64,000 nucleotides of DNA from Hyphomonadaceae bacterium (GTDB lineage Bacteria > Pseudomonadota > Alphaproteobacteria > Caulobacterales > Aquidulcibacteraceae), in NCBI GenBank assembly GCA_014378995.1, contig JACMMP010000130.1, positions 1 through 64,000 of the forward strand. The letters are read 5' to 3'. Numbering within the stretch: position 1 is the stretch's first letter; each line of letters opens with the position of its first letter. The notes below the pieces were generated by a model. It made no database searches, was not told the origin of the DNA, and saw only the letters and a list, made by a program, of their open reading frames with translations. Made by a program: the position numbers and the translations under genes. This document shows positions 43,488 to 51,155 of this stretch, piece by piece.

Positions 43488-44054
43488 ATGCGCCGGTTTG
43501 CTTTGATCATCGCAGCTTTGCTGCTGAGCGCGTGCGGGGCGCGCGAGGATTCAACCCTGAACGAAAGCGCCTGCGCCCGCAGCGCCACACGCGAAATTGC
43601 ATGGACGCAAGGTGAGGTTGCGGATGTGATCACAACGAGCGCGCAAGGTCCGAGCTGCGCGCAGGCGGTGGTGACGTTCGTCGCCCGCAACGCGGCGGGC
43701 GATCCGCTCTGGGCGTTCGCATCGACTTATTACGACATGACGGTGGGTGGCGTGGCGCCGGAAGGCGCGCCCGCGGTGACGAACGAACAAATGGACACGT
43801 TCCTCACCTCATGGGCCGATGCCACGGCCTCCCGCACCGGCGGCTTGCCGCAATGGCGCGAGGGCGTGCCGACGCTGACACAAAGCGCGACGACGTTTGC
43901 GTATGACACGCCGTTCGAGCGTGAGACCTATGAGATGCTGCGGGCGCGCGATTTGCCGATGATCTGTTACGCCGCGGCGGTCGAGGCGACGCAGTGCCTG
44001 ATCGTCGATCCGGCTTCGAATGCGCCGACCATGATCGTGGCGTACGGGCCGTGA
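43488..44054 (+). CDS. Lipoprotein 1 of a tandem paralogous trio
   Basis: A 188-residue lipoprotein with lipobox LSAC near residue 18. The mature chain carries four cysteines in a C-x27-C ... C-x9-C pattern (SAC-ARSATRE through QGPSC, and LPMICYAAAVEATQC). The same pattern recurs in the next two genes. The stop overlaps the next start (GTGA), so the three are one operon. Outer or inner membrane location is not decided; no known domain. Confidence 0.78.
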   Translation: MRRFALIIAALLLSACGAREDSTLNESACARSATREIAWTQGEVADVITTSAQGPSCAQAVVTFVARNAAGDPLWAFASTYYDMTVGGVAPEGAPAVTNEQMDTFLTSWADATASRTGGLPQWREGVPTLTQSATTFAYDTPFERETYEMLRARDLPMICYAAAVEATQCLIVDPASNAPTMIVAYGP

Positions 44055-44572
44055 AGCGCCTGGGGATTGCTGCGCTGATGGTTCTGCTCTCGGCATGTGG
44101 GCGCGAAGCGCCGGCGACGAGTTGCGATCTCTCGGCGACGCAGGAGATCAGCTTCACCAACGCCGACGCGCCCGACACGCTGGTGGTTCAGTCACTCGGG
44201 CCCTCCTGCGACAAGGCAATCGGCCTCATCACGCTGCGCACCGCAGAAGGCTACCCGGCGTGGTCGTGGAGCGGCCCGCTATCGCACCGTTTCGGCGATG
44301 CGTTTGGCGCCGAGGATTACGAGCACATGCAAACTTTCCTTGAAGCTTGGTCGCGGCCGGACATCGCCACCACGCAATCGGCGCCTGCCTGGACTGCGCT
44401 CACCAGCGGGCAGACGACGCTCGATCAACTCACATATGAAGACGTGCGGGTCCGCAATTTGCCGATGTTGTGCCACTTTTCAGGAACAGCACGGCAGACG
44501 TGCGTGTTTTGGGAGCCAGCGGCGGGTGGCGCCGGCCATTTGCTGGAACGCGACACGCAGGAGAACGAGTGA
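44051..44572 (+). CDS. Lipoprotein 2 of a tandem paralogous trio
   Basis: A 173-residue lipoprotein starting at GTG, with lipobox LSAC. The cysteine pattern is C-x27-C (SC-DLSATQE to LGPSC) and C-x9-C (LPMLCHFSGTARQTC), as in the preceding gene; SATQEISF parallels SATREIAW of lipoprotein 1. It is clearly a duplicate of its neighbours, although overall similarity is low. It overlaps both flanking genes by 1 to 4 bp. Confidence 0.78.
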   Translation: MKRLGIAALMVLLSACGREAPATSCDLSATQEISFTNADAPDTLVVQSLGPSCDKAIGLITLRTAEGYPAWSWSGPLSHRFGDAFGAEDYEHMQTFLEAWSRPDIATTQSAPAWTALTSGQTTLDQLTYEDVRVRNLPMLCHFSGTARQTCVFWEPAAGGAGHLLERDTQENE

Positions 44573-45141
44573 TGAAGCTTGCTGGCTTGGCTGTGATTGT
44601 GCTCGCGCTGGCGGCATGTTCGCCGCAACAGGACGCCAAAACGGCCGAGATTCCCGCGGCGACCTCGGCTGCGCAACAAGCAGCGTGCAGTGCGGAAACG
44701 TCACGCGATTGGTCGGCGGTCGGCAGCCAGTATTATGTGATCGAAGCGGAGGCGCGGGGCGACACGTGCGCCGGAGCGGTCGCGACGATCCGCATCCGCG
44801 CACGCGAAGGCGCCGTCCTGTTCACGCGCGACTATCCGATCGCGCAAGTGCCGCTCGCCTTCAACCCGAACAGCGATCAAACCGGTTTGCGCACAGATCT
44901 TGACGCATGGACGCAGAACACGGCGGAGCCGCCGACCGCGGACACCCTGCCCGCATGGCCCAGCGGCGCGTCGCGTCCGCCAGGCTTTGACCCGGCAGTG
45001 GGGCGCAATGCTTACGAAGCCGCGCGCGGCGCGCAGGGTCCTGTGTTTTGCTATCCGGACGGCGGCGAGAGCAATGCGTGCGTCGCCCTCGCCGGCGACG
45101 CCGCCACGTTCCTGGGCTCGCTTACGCCCGAGCGGATGTGA
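44572..45141 (+). CDS. Lipoprotein 3 of a tandem paralogous trio
   Basis: A 189-residue lipoprotein with lipobox LAAC. Cysteines follow C-x26-C and C-x9-C (VFCYPDGGESNAC). It has a longer Ala/Glu linker after the lipid anchor and a Pro-rich stretch (TADTLPAWPSGASRPPG) in place of the middle part of the others. TGATG overlap with the previous gene. Function unknown. Confidence 0.78.
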   Translation: MKLAGLAVIVLALAACSPQQDAKTAEIPAATSAAQQAACSAETSRDWSAVGSQYYVIEAEARGDTCAGAVATIRIRAREGAVLFTRDYPIAQVPLAFNPNSDQTGLRTDLDAWTQNTAEPPTADTLPAWPSGASRPPGFDPAVGRNAYEAARGAQGPVFCYPDGGESNACVALAGDAATFLGSLTPERM

Positions 45142-45312
45142 GCGGCGCCAAGCGAACAGCTACCCGCATTTCGCCTCCCTGTAGCCGGTGCGCCGCACAT
45201 TACGCCTGATGCAGTTGGGATTAGCCATGGCGCTTTTCAGCGGCGGCGACGCATACTATCTTTCGATCTCCGGCGGCGGGCGCCGGTTGTTTTTAAGAAA
45301 AGGAGGTGATCC

Positions 45313-45381
45313 ATGTCTCATTGTCACTCGTTAGAGGCACTGTCGCAGATTTGGACCACCTTGTCGGTGGCGTGCTCCTAA
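45313..45381 (+). CDS. Candidate 22-residue small protein or leader peptide
   Basis: The ORF reads MSHCHSLEALSQIWTTLSVA and ends CS. The ATG is preceded by AAAGGAGGTGATCC, complementary to about 14 nt of the 16S 3' end, with 6 bases between GGAGG and ATG, a near-ideal initiation site. A strong terminator follows at 45411. The peptide has three cysteines and a Cys-His-rich start. The gap 45142-45552 holds only this unit and the spmX terminator; an overlapping 35-codon frame from 45227 has a weaker ribosome site. Whether the product acts as a peptide or by its RNA is unknown. Confidence 0.5.
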   Translation: MSHCHSLEALSQIWTTLSVACS

Positions 45382-45410
45382 ACGATCGCCCCGTAGGGGA
45401 CTGACAATGG

Positions 45411-45453
45411 AAGGGCCGCGGGGCGAAAGCCTTGCGGCCCTTCGGTTTGTTTA
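45411..45453 (+). terminator. Terminator of the 45313 micro-ORF unit
   Basis: AAGGGCCGC (45411-45419) pairs with GCGGCCCTT (45434-45442), and the inner bases continue the stem through G-T pairs to GGC/GCC closed by a GAAA tetraloop. CGGTTTGTTT follows. Confidence 0.8.
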
Positions 45454-45497
45454 GCCCACAAGCGAAGGCGTTGCCCAAAGCCGACCCGCAAAAAGAT

Positions 45498-45521
45498 GAG
45501 GGCGGGATTGCTCCCGCCCTC
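45498..45521 (-). terminator. Terminator of spmX (probably bidirectional)
   Basis: A perfect 9-bp stem GAGGGCGGG/CCCGCCCTC with a 6-base loop, followed on the minus strand by ATCTTTTTG and on the plus strand by TTTAG. Confidence 0.75.
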
Positions 45522-45552
45522 TTTAGTTATCACCAGCGTTATCGATTGAAGC

Positions 45553-46722
45553 TTAGGTTGCCGCGTCGCGCGGCGAGCGCCAGAAGCCGTAGGCCGCCAG
45601 AGCGGCCGCCAGTACGCCAGGCGTCACGATCGCGGCGGCAGCGACGATCTCGATCGTCTCGCCCGCGCCGTTGAACAGGAGCGAAGAGCCGAGCGCGACC
45701 AAGCCGAGGCCGAAGATCAGCAGCGCCGCGAGGCCGGCCTGCTCGAACGGAGCGGCGCGCCTGGCTTGCGATGCGCGGCGCATCTCACGGATACGGCGAT
45801 CGACATTCAGCTCCGGCGCGACACTGACCACTTTCTCTTTGGCTTCGCGCTTGGCGAAGCTGAACAGCGGCTTGCGTTTTATTTCTTGCGCCGCGTGGGC
45901 GCGGCGCGTCGCTTCGCGCACGTTGTCGAGCGGGCGAGCGACGGGTTTGGCGTGTGCGGTGACGATCTCGTCGTCATCCTCGGCAACGTCATTGGCCACT
46001 TGCGTCAGCAGCAACGCTTCGGTTTGCGGCTCGGCCCGCAGAATTTCAGTGAGGCGCACCGCGGGCTCAAAGACGGGCGTCTCGACGATCGGTTCTGCTT
46101 CGGGAAGCGCAAATTCGAGGACGTTCGCGGCGGCGGAGGCATGCGAGCCGATGGCGACCGGCTGGAAACGCGGTTGCGCCGCAAGTCTGACTGCGGACTT
46201 CACCGGCGCGCCCAGGATAGAGGCAGCATAGTCAAGTTTGGGGCGCTGCATCACGGAGGGGGTTGCGGCGCATGGCAGGTCTTTCAAGAACAGATTTTTT
46301 TCCGCCGCGCGGCGGCGGACGAGCAGCTCGGCGATCTCAAGTTCGCCGCCTATTTCGACTTTGCGCCAAGCGTCCATGGCGCAGGCGGCGGCGACGACAT
46401 CACCGGCGTTCACGCGCCGCAGCGTTTGGCTCTGGGCGAAGGGTTCCAGGCCGATGGAAAATGCGAACGAGACCAGCGCATCGAATTGCGATTGCGTGAG
46501 CGGTTGCGTTACTAGCGCGTTCACCACACTCTCGACTGGGGCCAGATCGAGCGAAAGCAGCTCGGTCGCTTCGTTTTGGGTCACGGCGGGGCCGCATTGG
46601 CCGACCCGCACGTGGCTGAAGCCGACGACCCAGGTTCCGTCAGGCAGTTGCGCGGGGTCGGCGCGGAAGCCTTCGTACTCTTGGATGAGCGAAAGGCCGG
46701 CAGTGGAGATGGCGTACGTCAT
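45553..46722 (-). CDS. spmX: SpmX-like polar muramidase homologue (GH24 domain, two C-terminal TM helices)
   Basis: A 389-residue protein with a GH24 lysozyme-like domain (1-150), a long low-complexity acidic/Pro linker (150-325) and two C-terminal membrane helices (about 330-385). This order is that of Caulobacter SpmX, which sits at the stalked pole and recruits the DivJ kinase. Catalytic Glu17 is present, but where phage lysozymes have TIGYGHT this protein has VVGFSHV, so the catalytic Thr is missing. No holin, spanin or phage gene is nearby, and there is no signal peptide. divJ is not in the window. Confidence 0.8.
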   Translation of the reverse strand: MTYAISTAGLSLIQEYEGFRADPAQLPDGTWVVGFSHVRVGQCGPAVTQNEATELLSLDLAPVESVVNALVTQPLTQSQFDALVSFAFSIGLEPFAQSQTLRRVNAGDVVAAACAMDAWRKVEIGGELEIAELLVRRRAAEKNLFLKDLPCAATPSVMQRPKLDYAASILGAPVKSAVRLAAQPRFQPVAIGSHASAAANVLEFALPEAEPIVETPVFEPAVRLTEILRAEPQTEALLLTQVANDVAEDDDEIVTAHAKPVARPLDNVREATRRAHAAQEIKRKPLFSFAKREAKEKVVSVAPELNVDRRIREMRRASQARRAAPFEQAGLAALLIFGLGLVALGSSLLFNGAGETIEIVAAAAIVTPGVLAAALAAYGFWRSPRDAAT

Positions 46723-46927
46723 TGTCGAATGCCTTTCGGGCGTATTTCACGTCCGGCGTGCCGTTTCGGGGCTGATGGACGGCGGACTTCTCCTTTCAGG
46801 CAAGTGCGGCGCCAAATGCGCGCGCTGAGGGTGAACCTGCGTTAGGCATCTTAGTCGCGCCGGGCGCTATTCGCGGGCGCCGACAGGCGCTAAAACGGGG
46901 CCGGGAATCACTCGAAGTATCGGCGCC

Positions 46928-47122
46928 ATGACGAAACCAAACACAATCATCGATTGTGGCTGCGGCGCCAGCTACGAGCGCCGCGAAGTCCAATTGCCAA
47001 TCAAGGATATCGGCTGCTTCGATTGCAGCGATTGCGGCGCGCGTTTGGAAATCTGGTCGAGCCGCACCGTGCCGGCGTTCAAGCGCGTCGATGCTGTGGA
47101 TGCGGCGGCCAAGCGCGCCTAA
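46928..47122 (+). CDS. Small zinc-ribbon-like hypothetical protein
   Basis: A 64-residue protein with CGCG near residue 10 and CFDCSDCGARLEIW near 30-43. The spacing C-x-C ... C-x2-C-x2-C suggests a zinc site. It has no signal peptide. The gene ends 4 bp inside the convergent gene at 47119. Not a named family; the translation and ATG look credible. Confidence 0.65.
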   Translation: MTKPNTIIDCGCGASYERREVQLPIKDIGCFDCSDCGARLEIWSSRTVPAFKRVDAVDAAAKRA

Positions 47123-47307
47123 GCGTCCGCCTTCATGGGGCGATGCGGTTCATTGTCGTGGTAAAACACTTCGGTAAAGTCCTGCACGTCGTAAAATTGC
47201 GCGCAGATCGGGCAAGCCATGTACCGGTCAGCCAGCACGACGGCATCTGCGCCGAAGAGGCGGCGCTTAAGCTCGATCAGTCGGCGCGTACGTTCGGCCT
47301 CTTCCAT
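47119..47307 (-). CDS. Small hypothetical protein with CPIC motif
   Basis: A 62-residue protein with a basic helical N-terminus (EEAERTRRLIELKRRLFG) and one CPIC pair in YMACPICAQFYDVQ, so any metal site would need dimerisation. Convergent with the 46928 gene. No family recognised. Confidence 0.55.
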   Translation of the reverse strand: MEEAERTRRLIELKRRLFGADAVVLADRYMACPICAQFYDVQDFTEVFYHDNEPHRPMKADA

Positions 47308-47397
47308 CGCAACGCAATTCGCCAGCGAGGCCCGAAGTTCCAGGGATGTAACCGCCCCTTACCTAGCCGCACCGATCACAGCTGAGTGAAACGCGGC

Positions 47398-48792
47398 TCA
47401 GCTTAGGAGAATGACAGTCGCCAAACCGAGGAAGGCGAGAAAGCCCACCACGTCGGTTACGAAGGTGACGAACACCGACGAACTGACGGCCGGATCGGCG
47501 CCGAAGCGGCGGAGCGTCAGCGGAACGAGAATGCCGGCAAGACCCGCGCAGGCGAAGTTGATCAAAACGGCGAGCGCGATGGCGACCGCGAGCAACGGCC
47601 GTTCTGGAAACCAAAACCAAACCACAATGGATAGCACGACCGCGAAGATCGCGCCGTTGGACACGGCGGTCAGCCCTTCGCGCATCACGTAACGAGGGGC
47701 GTTGGATTCGTTCAGGTCGCGCGCAGCAATGGCGCGCACAGCGACGGCGAGCGCCTGCGTGCCGGCGTTGCCGCCCATCGAGGCGACGATGGGCATCAGG
47801 ATGGCGAGCGCGACGAGTTGGTTGATCGAGCCCTGGAAGGCGCTGATGACGCTCGATGCGGCGATAGCGGTGCCGAGATTGACCAGGAGCCACGGCGCAC
47901 GGGCGCGCACCGATTTGAAGACGCTGTCGGTCTGCGCGGCTTCGCTGACGCCGGCGAGCTTCAGCAAATCTTCTTCGCCCTCTTCGCTGATGACATCGAC
48001 GATGTCATCGACGGTGACCATGCCGGTGAGGCGCCCGGCTTCGTCTACCACTGGCGCCGAGGCCATGTGATATTTCTGAAACGTCTGCGCCACCTCTTCT
48101 TGATCCATTTCCGGCCGGATCAGGATGAGGGGCGAGCGCATCATGGCTCTAATGGGCGTGGACCGCCCGGCGCGGATGAGGCTCGATACGCGCACGGCGC
48201 CGATCGGGCGCATGGCGGCGTCAACGACGTAGATTTCGAAGAATTCGTCCGGCAATTCCTCGGCGTTTGCACGCAAGCGGTCGATGACGTCGCCGACCGT
48301 GTCGCCCTCCGGGGCGGCGACGTATTCGCGCTGCATCAAGCGCCCGGCGGTTTCCTCGTCGAATGAAAGCGCCTCTTCGACCGCGAGGCGGGTGTCCTCG
48401 TCGGCCGCGGCAAGAACTTGGCCCAGCTGCTTTTCGTCAATGTCGGCGGCGACGGCGGCCGCGTCGTCGGTGTCGAGCTGGCCGAGCGCCTTGGCGACGT
48501 AATCGGCCGGGAGCTCCGGCAGCACCTCCTCGCGGCGCTCCCAGGAGAGATCGGCCAGCACCTCGACCGGGAGTTCCTTGCCGATCAGGCGCGCCAAGGT
48601 ACGCGCAGTCTCGAGCGGGACGTGTTCGAGTACGTCAGCGAGGTCGGGCGCGCCAAGCCCGGCGATGAGACGGCGCAGCAGCGGCGCGTCGCGATCACCC
48701 GCCGCGCCGATGACGCTGGCGATGAAGTGCGAGTCTTCGGAGGGCGTGCGGCGCGTCTGGTCGGCGGCCGCCGGTTCGTTCTCGGTGCTCAT
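47398..48792 (-). CDS. mgtE: Magnesium transporter MgtE
   Basis: A 464-residue protein with the MgtE N domain (about 30-140), two CBS domains (about 145-270, with VVDEAGRLTGMVTVDDIVD) and five C-terminal helices. The pore motif is LAILMPIVASMGGNAGTQAL, and PLTLRRFGADPAVSSS follows. It is an inner-membrane Mg2+ channel gated by cytoplasmic Mg2+. The ATG at 48792 is preferred to a frame from 48834. No M-box-like riboswitch could be seen upstream. Confidence 0.96.
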   Translation of the reverse strand: MSTENEPAAADQTRRTPSEDSHFIASVIGAAGDRDAPLLRRLIAGLGAPDLADVLEHVPLETARTLARLIGKELPVEVLADLSWERREEVLPELPADYVAKALGQLDTDDAAAVAADIDEKQLGQVLAAADEDTRLAVEEALSFDEETAGRLMQREYVAAPEGDTVGDVIDRLRANAEELPDEFFEIYVVDAAMRPIGAVRVSSLIRAGRSTPIRAMMRSPLILIRPEMDQEEVAQTFQKYHMASAPVVDEAGRLTGMVTVDDIVDVISEEGEEDLLKLAGVSEAAQTDSVFKSVRARAPWLLVNLGTAIAASSVISAFQGSINQLVALAILMPIVASMGGNAGTQALAVAVRAIAARDLNESNAPRYVMREGLTAVSNGAIFAVVLSIVVWFWFPERPLLAVAIALAVLINFACAGLAGILVPLTLRRFGADPAVSSSVFVTFVTDVVGFLAFLGLATVILLS

Positions 48793-48947
48793 CGGCCGTC
48801 GCTTCGCGTTGGAGTAATGTTTCGCCTCCCCCAAACGCCGCGTTGCCGCTCAGGTCAAGCTTTGATTTAGCGCGCGTCAATCCGGCGCTAGGAATTTGGC
48901 GCTCTAACGCACATATGCTTCGACGCACTCAGAACGAGGACGCCTTC

Positions 48948-50267
48948 ATGCTGCGCTACGCCGCCCCCGCCGCTTTGCTGATGTTTGCCTTGCCAGCAGC
49001 GGCGCAGGATCATTCCGGCCACGAAGGCCACACGCCGCCGGCGGCGCAGCAACCTGAGCATGACCACGGCCCGGCCCAGCCAGAGGCGGCGCATCGCGAT
49101 CACGATATGACCGCCATGACTGGGATCTACGGCGCTTACGCTATGGGCCGCGACGCATCGGGCACGGCTTGGCAGCCGGACGTCTCGAGCCATGGCGGCG
49201 TGCACGCGCAGCACGGCGACTGGATGCTGATGGGCCACGCCATGCTGAACGGCGTATATTCCTGGCAGGACGGGCCGCGCGGCGATGAGAAGGCGTTTCT
49301 CGCGGGCATGATAATGGGCGCGGCGCGGCGGGACTTCGCAAGCGGCACGCTCAATTTGCGCGCCATGCTCTCACCCGATCCGTTCATGGGCGCGAGCGGG
49401 TATCCGCTGTTGCTGGCGGCGGGCGAGACGGCCAACGGCGTCGATCCGCTGGTCGATCGCCAACACCCGCACGATCTCTTCATGGAATTATCGGCGGCCT
49501 ATTCGCATCGGCTCGGGGCGGACTCGTCGGTGTTTGTGTATGGCGGGCTGCCTGGCGAGCCGGCGTTCGGGCCGCCGCCCTTCATGCATCGGATGGCGGC
49601 GATGGATTCGCCCGAGGCGCCTATCACGCACCATTGGTTTGATTCCACGCACATCACGTTCGGCGTGGTGACGGCGGGCTATGTGCGCGGCGACTGGAAA
49701 ATCGAAGCCTCGCAGTTTCGCGGCCGCGAACCGGACGAAGAGCGCTACGACATTGAGACGGGCGAGTTGGATTCCACCGCAGTACGGCTCAGTTGGAATC
49801 CGACTGAGAATTGGTCGCTGCAGACCTCGTGGGCCGACATCGAGAGCCCGGAAGCGCTGCATCCAGACGAAGATGAGAAGCGTTGGTCGGTCAGCGGCAT
49901 CTACACGCGCCAGCTTGGCGAGGACGGCTGGTGGTCGGCGACGATGGCATTTTCGAACAAGGAACGCAGCGACGGCGTCTCGCTCGATGCCTGGGTCGCG
50001 GAAGCTGCGTGGCATCCGAACGAGAGCTGGACCGTCTTTGCCCGCGGCGAAGCGATCGAAGCCGATGAGCTTGGCGCCCATCACGGACCGGTTGAAAACG
50101 TGGCGCGCCGCAGCTTCGGCGCGATCCGCGACTGGCGCATCAACGAACATGCCGTGTTCGGCGTCGGCGCGCTGGCGCAGCAGCATTGGGTCAGCGATGC
50201 GCTTGAGCCCAGCTATGACGGCGACCCGGTGGGCGCGATGGGGTTTGTGCGGCTGAAGATCGGTTGA
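48948..50267 (+). CDS. Outer-membrane beta-barrel-like protein with His-rich N-terminus
   Basis: A 439-residue protein with a signal peptide (cleavage after PAAA, residue 18) and a mature N-terminus very rich in His (HSGHEGHTPP, HDHGPAQPEAAHRDHD), a likely metal-binding tail. The rest is alternating Trp/Tyr-rich strands with SPDPFMGASGYPLLL and DRQHPHDLFMELSAAYSH, a block common in proteins found beside copper-resistance genes. GAGGA lies 8 bases before the ATG. A role in metal handling is inferred. It is divergent from mgtE. Confidence 0.8.
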   Translation: MLRYAAPAALLMFALPAAAQDHSGHEGHTPPAAQQPEHDHGPAQPEAAHRDHDMTAMTGIYGAYAMGRDASGTAWQPDVSSHGGVHAQHGDWMLMGHAMLNGVYSWQDGPRGDEKAFLAGMIMGAARRDFASGTLNLRAMLSPDPFMGASGYPLLLAAGETANGVDPLVDRQHPHDLFMELSAAYSHRLGADSSVFVYGGLPGEPAFGPPPFMHRMAAMDSPEAPITHHWFDSTHITFGVVTAGYVRGDWKIEASQFRGREPDEERYDIETGELDSTAVRLSWNPTENWSLQTSWADIESPEALHPDEDEKRWSVSGIYTRQLGEDGWWSATMAFSNKERSDGVSLDAWVAEAAWHPNESWTVFARGEAIEADELGAHHGPVENVARRSFGAIRDWRINEHAVFGVGALAQQHWVSDALEPSYDGDPVGAMGFVRLKIG

Positions 50268-50341
50268 CGAAATCGGCCGCGCCTGTGTCGGCAATCCTAG
50301 GCATGGTGCGTCCTTGGGGGGACGGCTGAAGGAGGCACGCG

Positions 50342-50731
50342 ATGGAGGCTGGCGTATCGGTTTGGGTCGGCCGCGTGCTCAGCGCGCTATTTGTGCTGTT
50401 CATGCTTGGCGCGTCGGTCGCGCCGAAGCTAATGGGCATGCCGGTGGCGGAGGAGACGTTGACAGGGCTCGGCTGGCCGCCGGGCAATGCGTTCTGGATT
50501 GGCGTCGTCGAGTTCGCGCTGGTGGTGCTTTATCTCATCCCGCAAACCAGCGTGCTCGGCGCGGTGCTGTTCATGGGCCTGCTCGGCGGCGCGATGGCGA
50601 CGCACGTCCGCGTCGATAGCCCGCTGTTCAGCCACACGCTGTTTGGCCTCTATCTCGGGCTGATCATGTGGGGCGGACTGTGGCTGCGCGATGAGAAGCT
50701 GCGGACCGTGTTTCCGTGGCGGGGGAGCTAA
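50342..50731 (+). CDS. DoxX family membrane protein
   Basis: A 129-residue protein with four transmembrane helices and the DoxX features VLSALFVLFMLGASVAPK and IGVVEFALVVLYLIP. DoxX-like proteins are associated with redox or thiol stress, but this subgroup is undefined. AAGGAGG precedes the ATG at a good distance. Confidence 0.87.
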   Translation: MEAGVSVWVGRVLSALFVLFMLGASVAPKLMGMPVAEETLTGLGWPPGNAFWIGVVEFALVVLYLIPQTSVLGAVLFMGLLGGAMATHVRVDSPLFSHTLFGLYLGLIMWGGLWLRDEKLRTVFPWRGS

Positions 50732-50732
50732 G

Positions 50733-50895
50733 TTACCAAAATCGCTTACTAGCAAACGCCTTGCCGGAGCGGACTTGAGATAGTGTTCAAAGGCTCGAGC
50801 CTTGAGTTCGTCTTCGAACGCGAAGTACGCGACCATGCGCCATGGCCGATAGTTCGCTGTGTGTGGCGACCCACCAGGTTGGCGACTAGGCGTCA
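50733..50895 (-). pseudogene. C-terminal remnant of a GIY-YIG nuclease-like gene, frameshifted
   Basis: On the minus strand the frame reads SPHTANYRPWRMVAYFAFED and continues to AFEHYLKS, the C-terminal signature of small GIY-YIG family proteins (SPHTAKYRPW ... FEKYLKSGSGRAFAKRHF). After LKS the frame is broken: a missing G in TCC-GCTCC puts the expected ending SGKAFASKRFW-stop in another frame, with the TAA at 50733. The N-terminal catalytic part is absent; repeat copy C and a tRNA lie there instead. Confidence 0.75.
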
Positions 50896-50928
50896 GCCAT
50901 CCCGAAGCTCGCGAGCGGAGAGCGCAGC

Positions 50929-50984
50929 CCTCCTACGCCAAGGCTACGGAGGGCATCCTACACTCGCTCCGCGAGCGAGGATGG
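50929..50984. repeat. Palindromic repeat, tRNA-associated family, copy C
   Basis: The core TACGCCAAGGCTACGGAGGG matches copies A and B at 14451 and 14541 and is followed by a hairpin (CATCCT...CGCT with AGCG...AGGATG). As in copy B, the right arm ends in the encoded CCA of a tRNA-Leu. Confidence 0.82.
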
Positions 50985-51066
50985 TGCGCTCGAGAGGACT
51001 CGAACCTCCACGATGTTACTCGCTGCCACCTCAAGGCAGTGCGTCTACCAATTCCGCCACGAGCGC
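50982..51066 (-). tRNA. tRNA-Leu (anticodon GAG)
   Basis: The 7-bp acceptor stem GCGCTCG/CGAGCGC, D-arm with GGTAGACGC, anticodon stem CTGCC/GGCAG with loop TTGAGGT (anticodon GAG), long variable arm and T-arm GGTTCGAGTCC are all visible on the minus strand, with encoded CCA. Confidence 0.95.
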
Positions 51067-51107
51067 ATTTTAGGGCGCGGGGTTAGCAGACCCACCCCAA
51101 ACGAACA

Positions 51108-51130
51108 AGGGCCGGGAATTCCCCGGCCCT
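51108..51130 (-). terminator. Terminator of the 51156 gene
   Basis: AGGGCCGGG and CCCGGCCCT (9 bp) flank a 5-base loop; TGTTCGTTT follows on the minus strand. Confidence 0.65.
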
Positions 51131-51155
51131 CGCCCCCTTCTTAGGTCGAACCAGC

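Noticed and set aside
45295..45330. A second 16S rRNA 3' end on the minus strand
   Set aside because: Only the GGATCACCTCCTTT-like tail matches; the helix 45 sequence that should precede it is absent, so it is read as an extended Shine-Dalgarno on the plus strand.
45553..46722. Prophage lysis gene (phage-type lysozyme)
   Set aside because: No holin, spanin, structural or integrase gene is near, and the linker plus two C-terminal membrane helices fit SpmX.
48793..48947. M-box magnesium riboswitch upstream of mgtE
   Set aside because: The gap to the divergent gene is only 155 bp and shows no recognisable M-box core.
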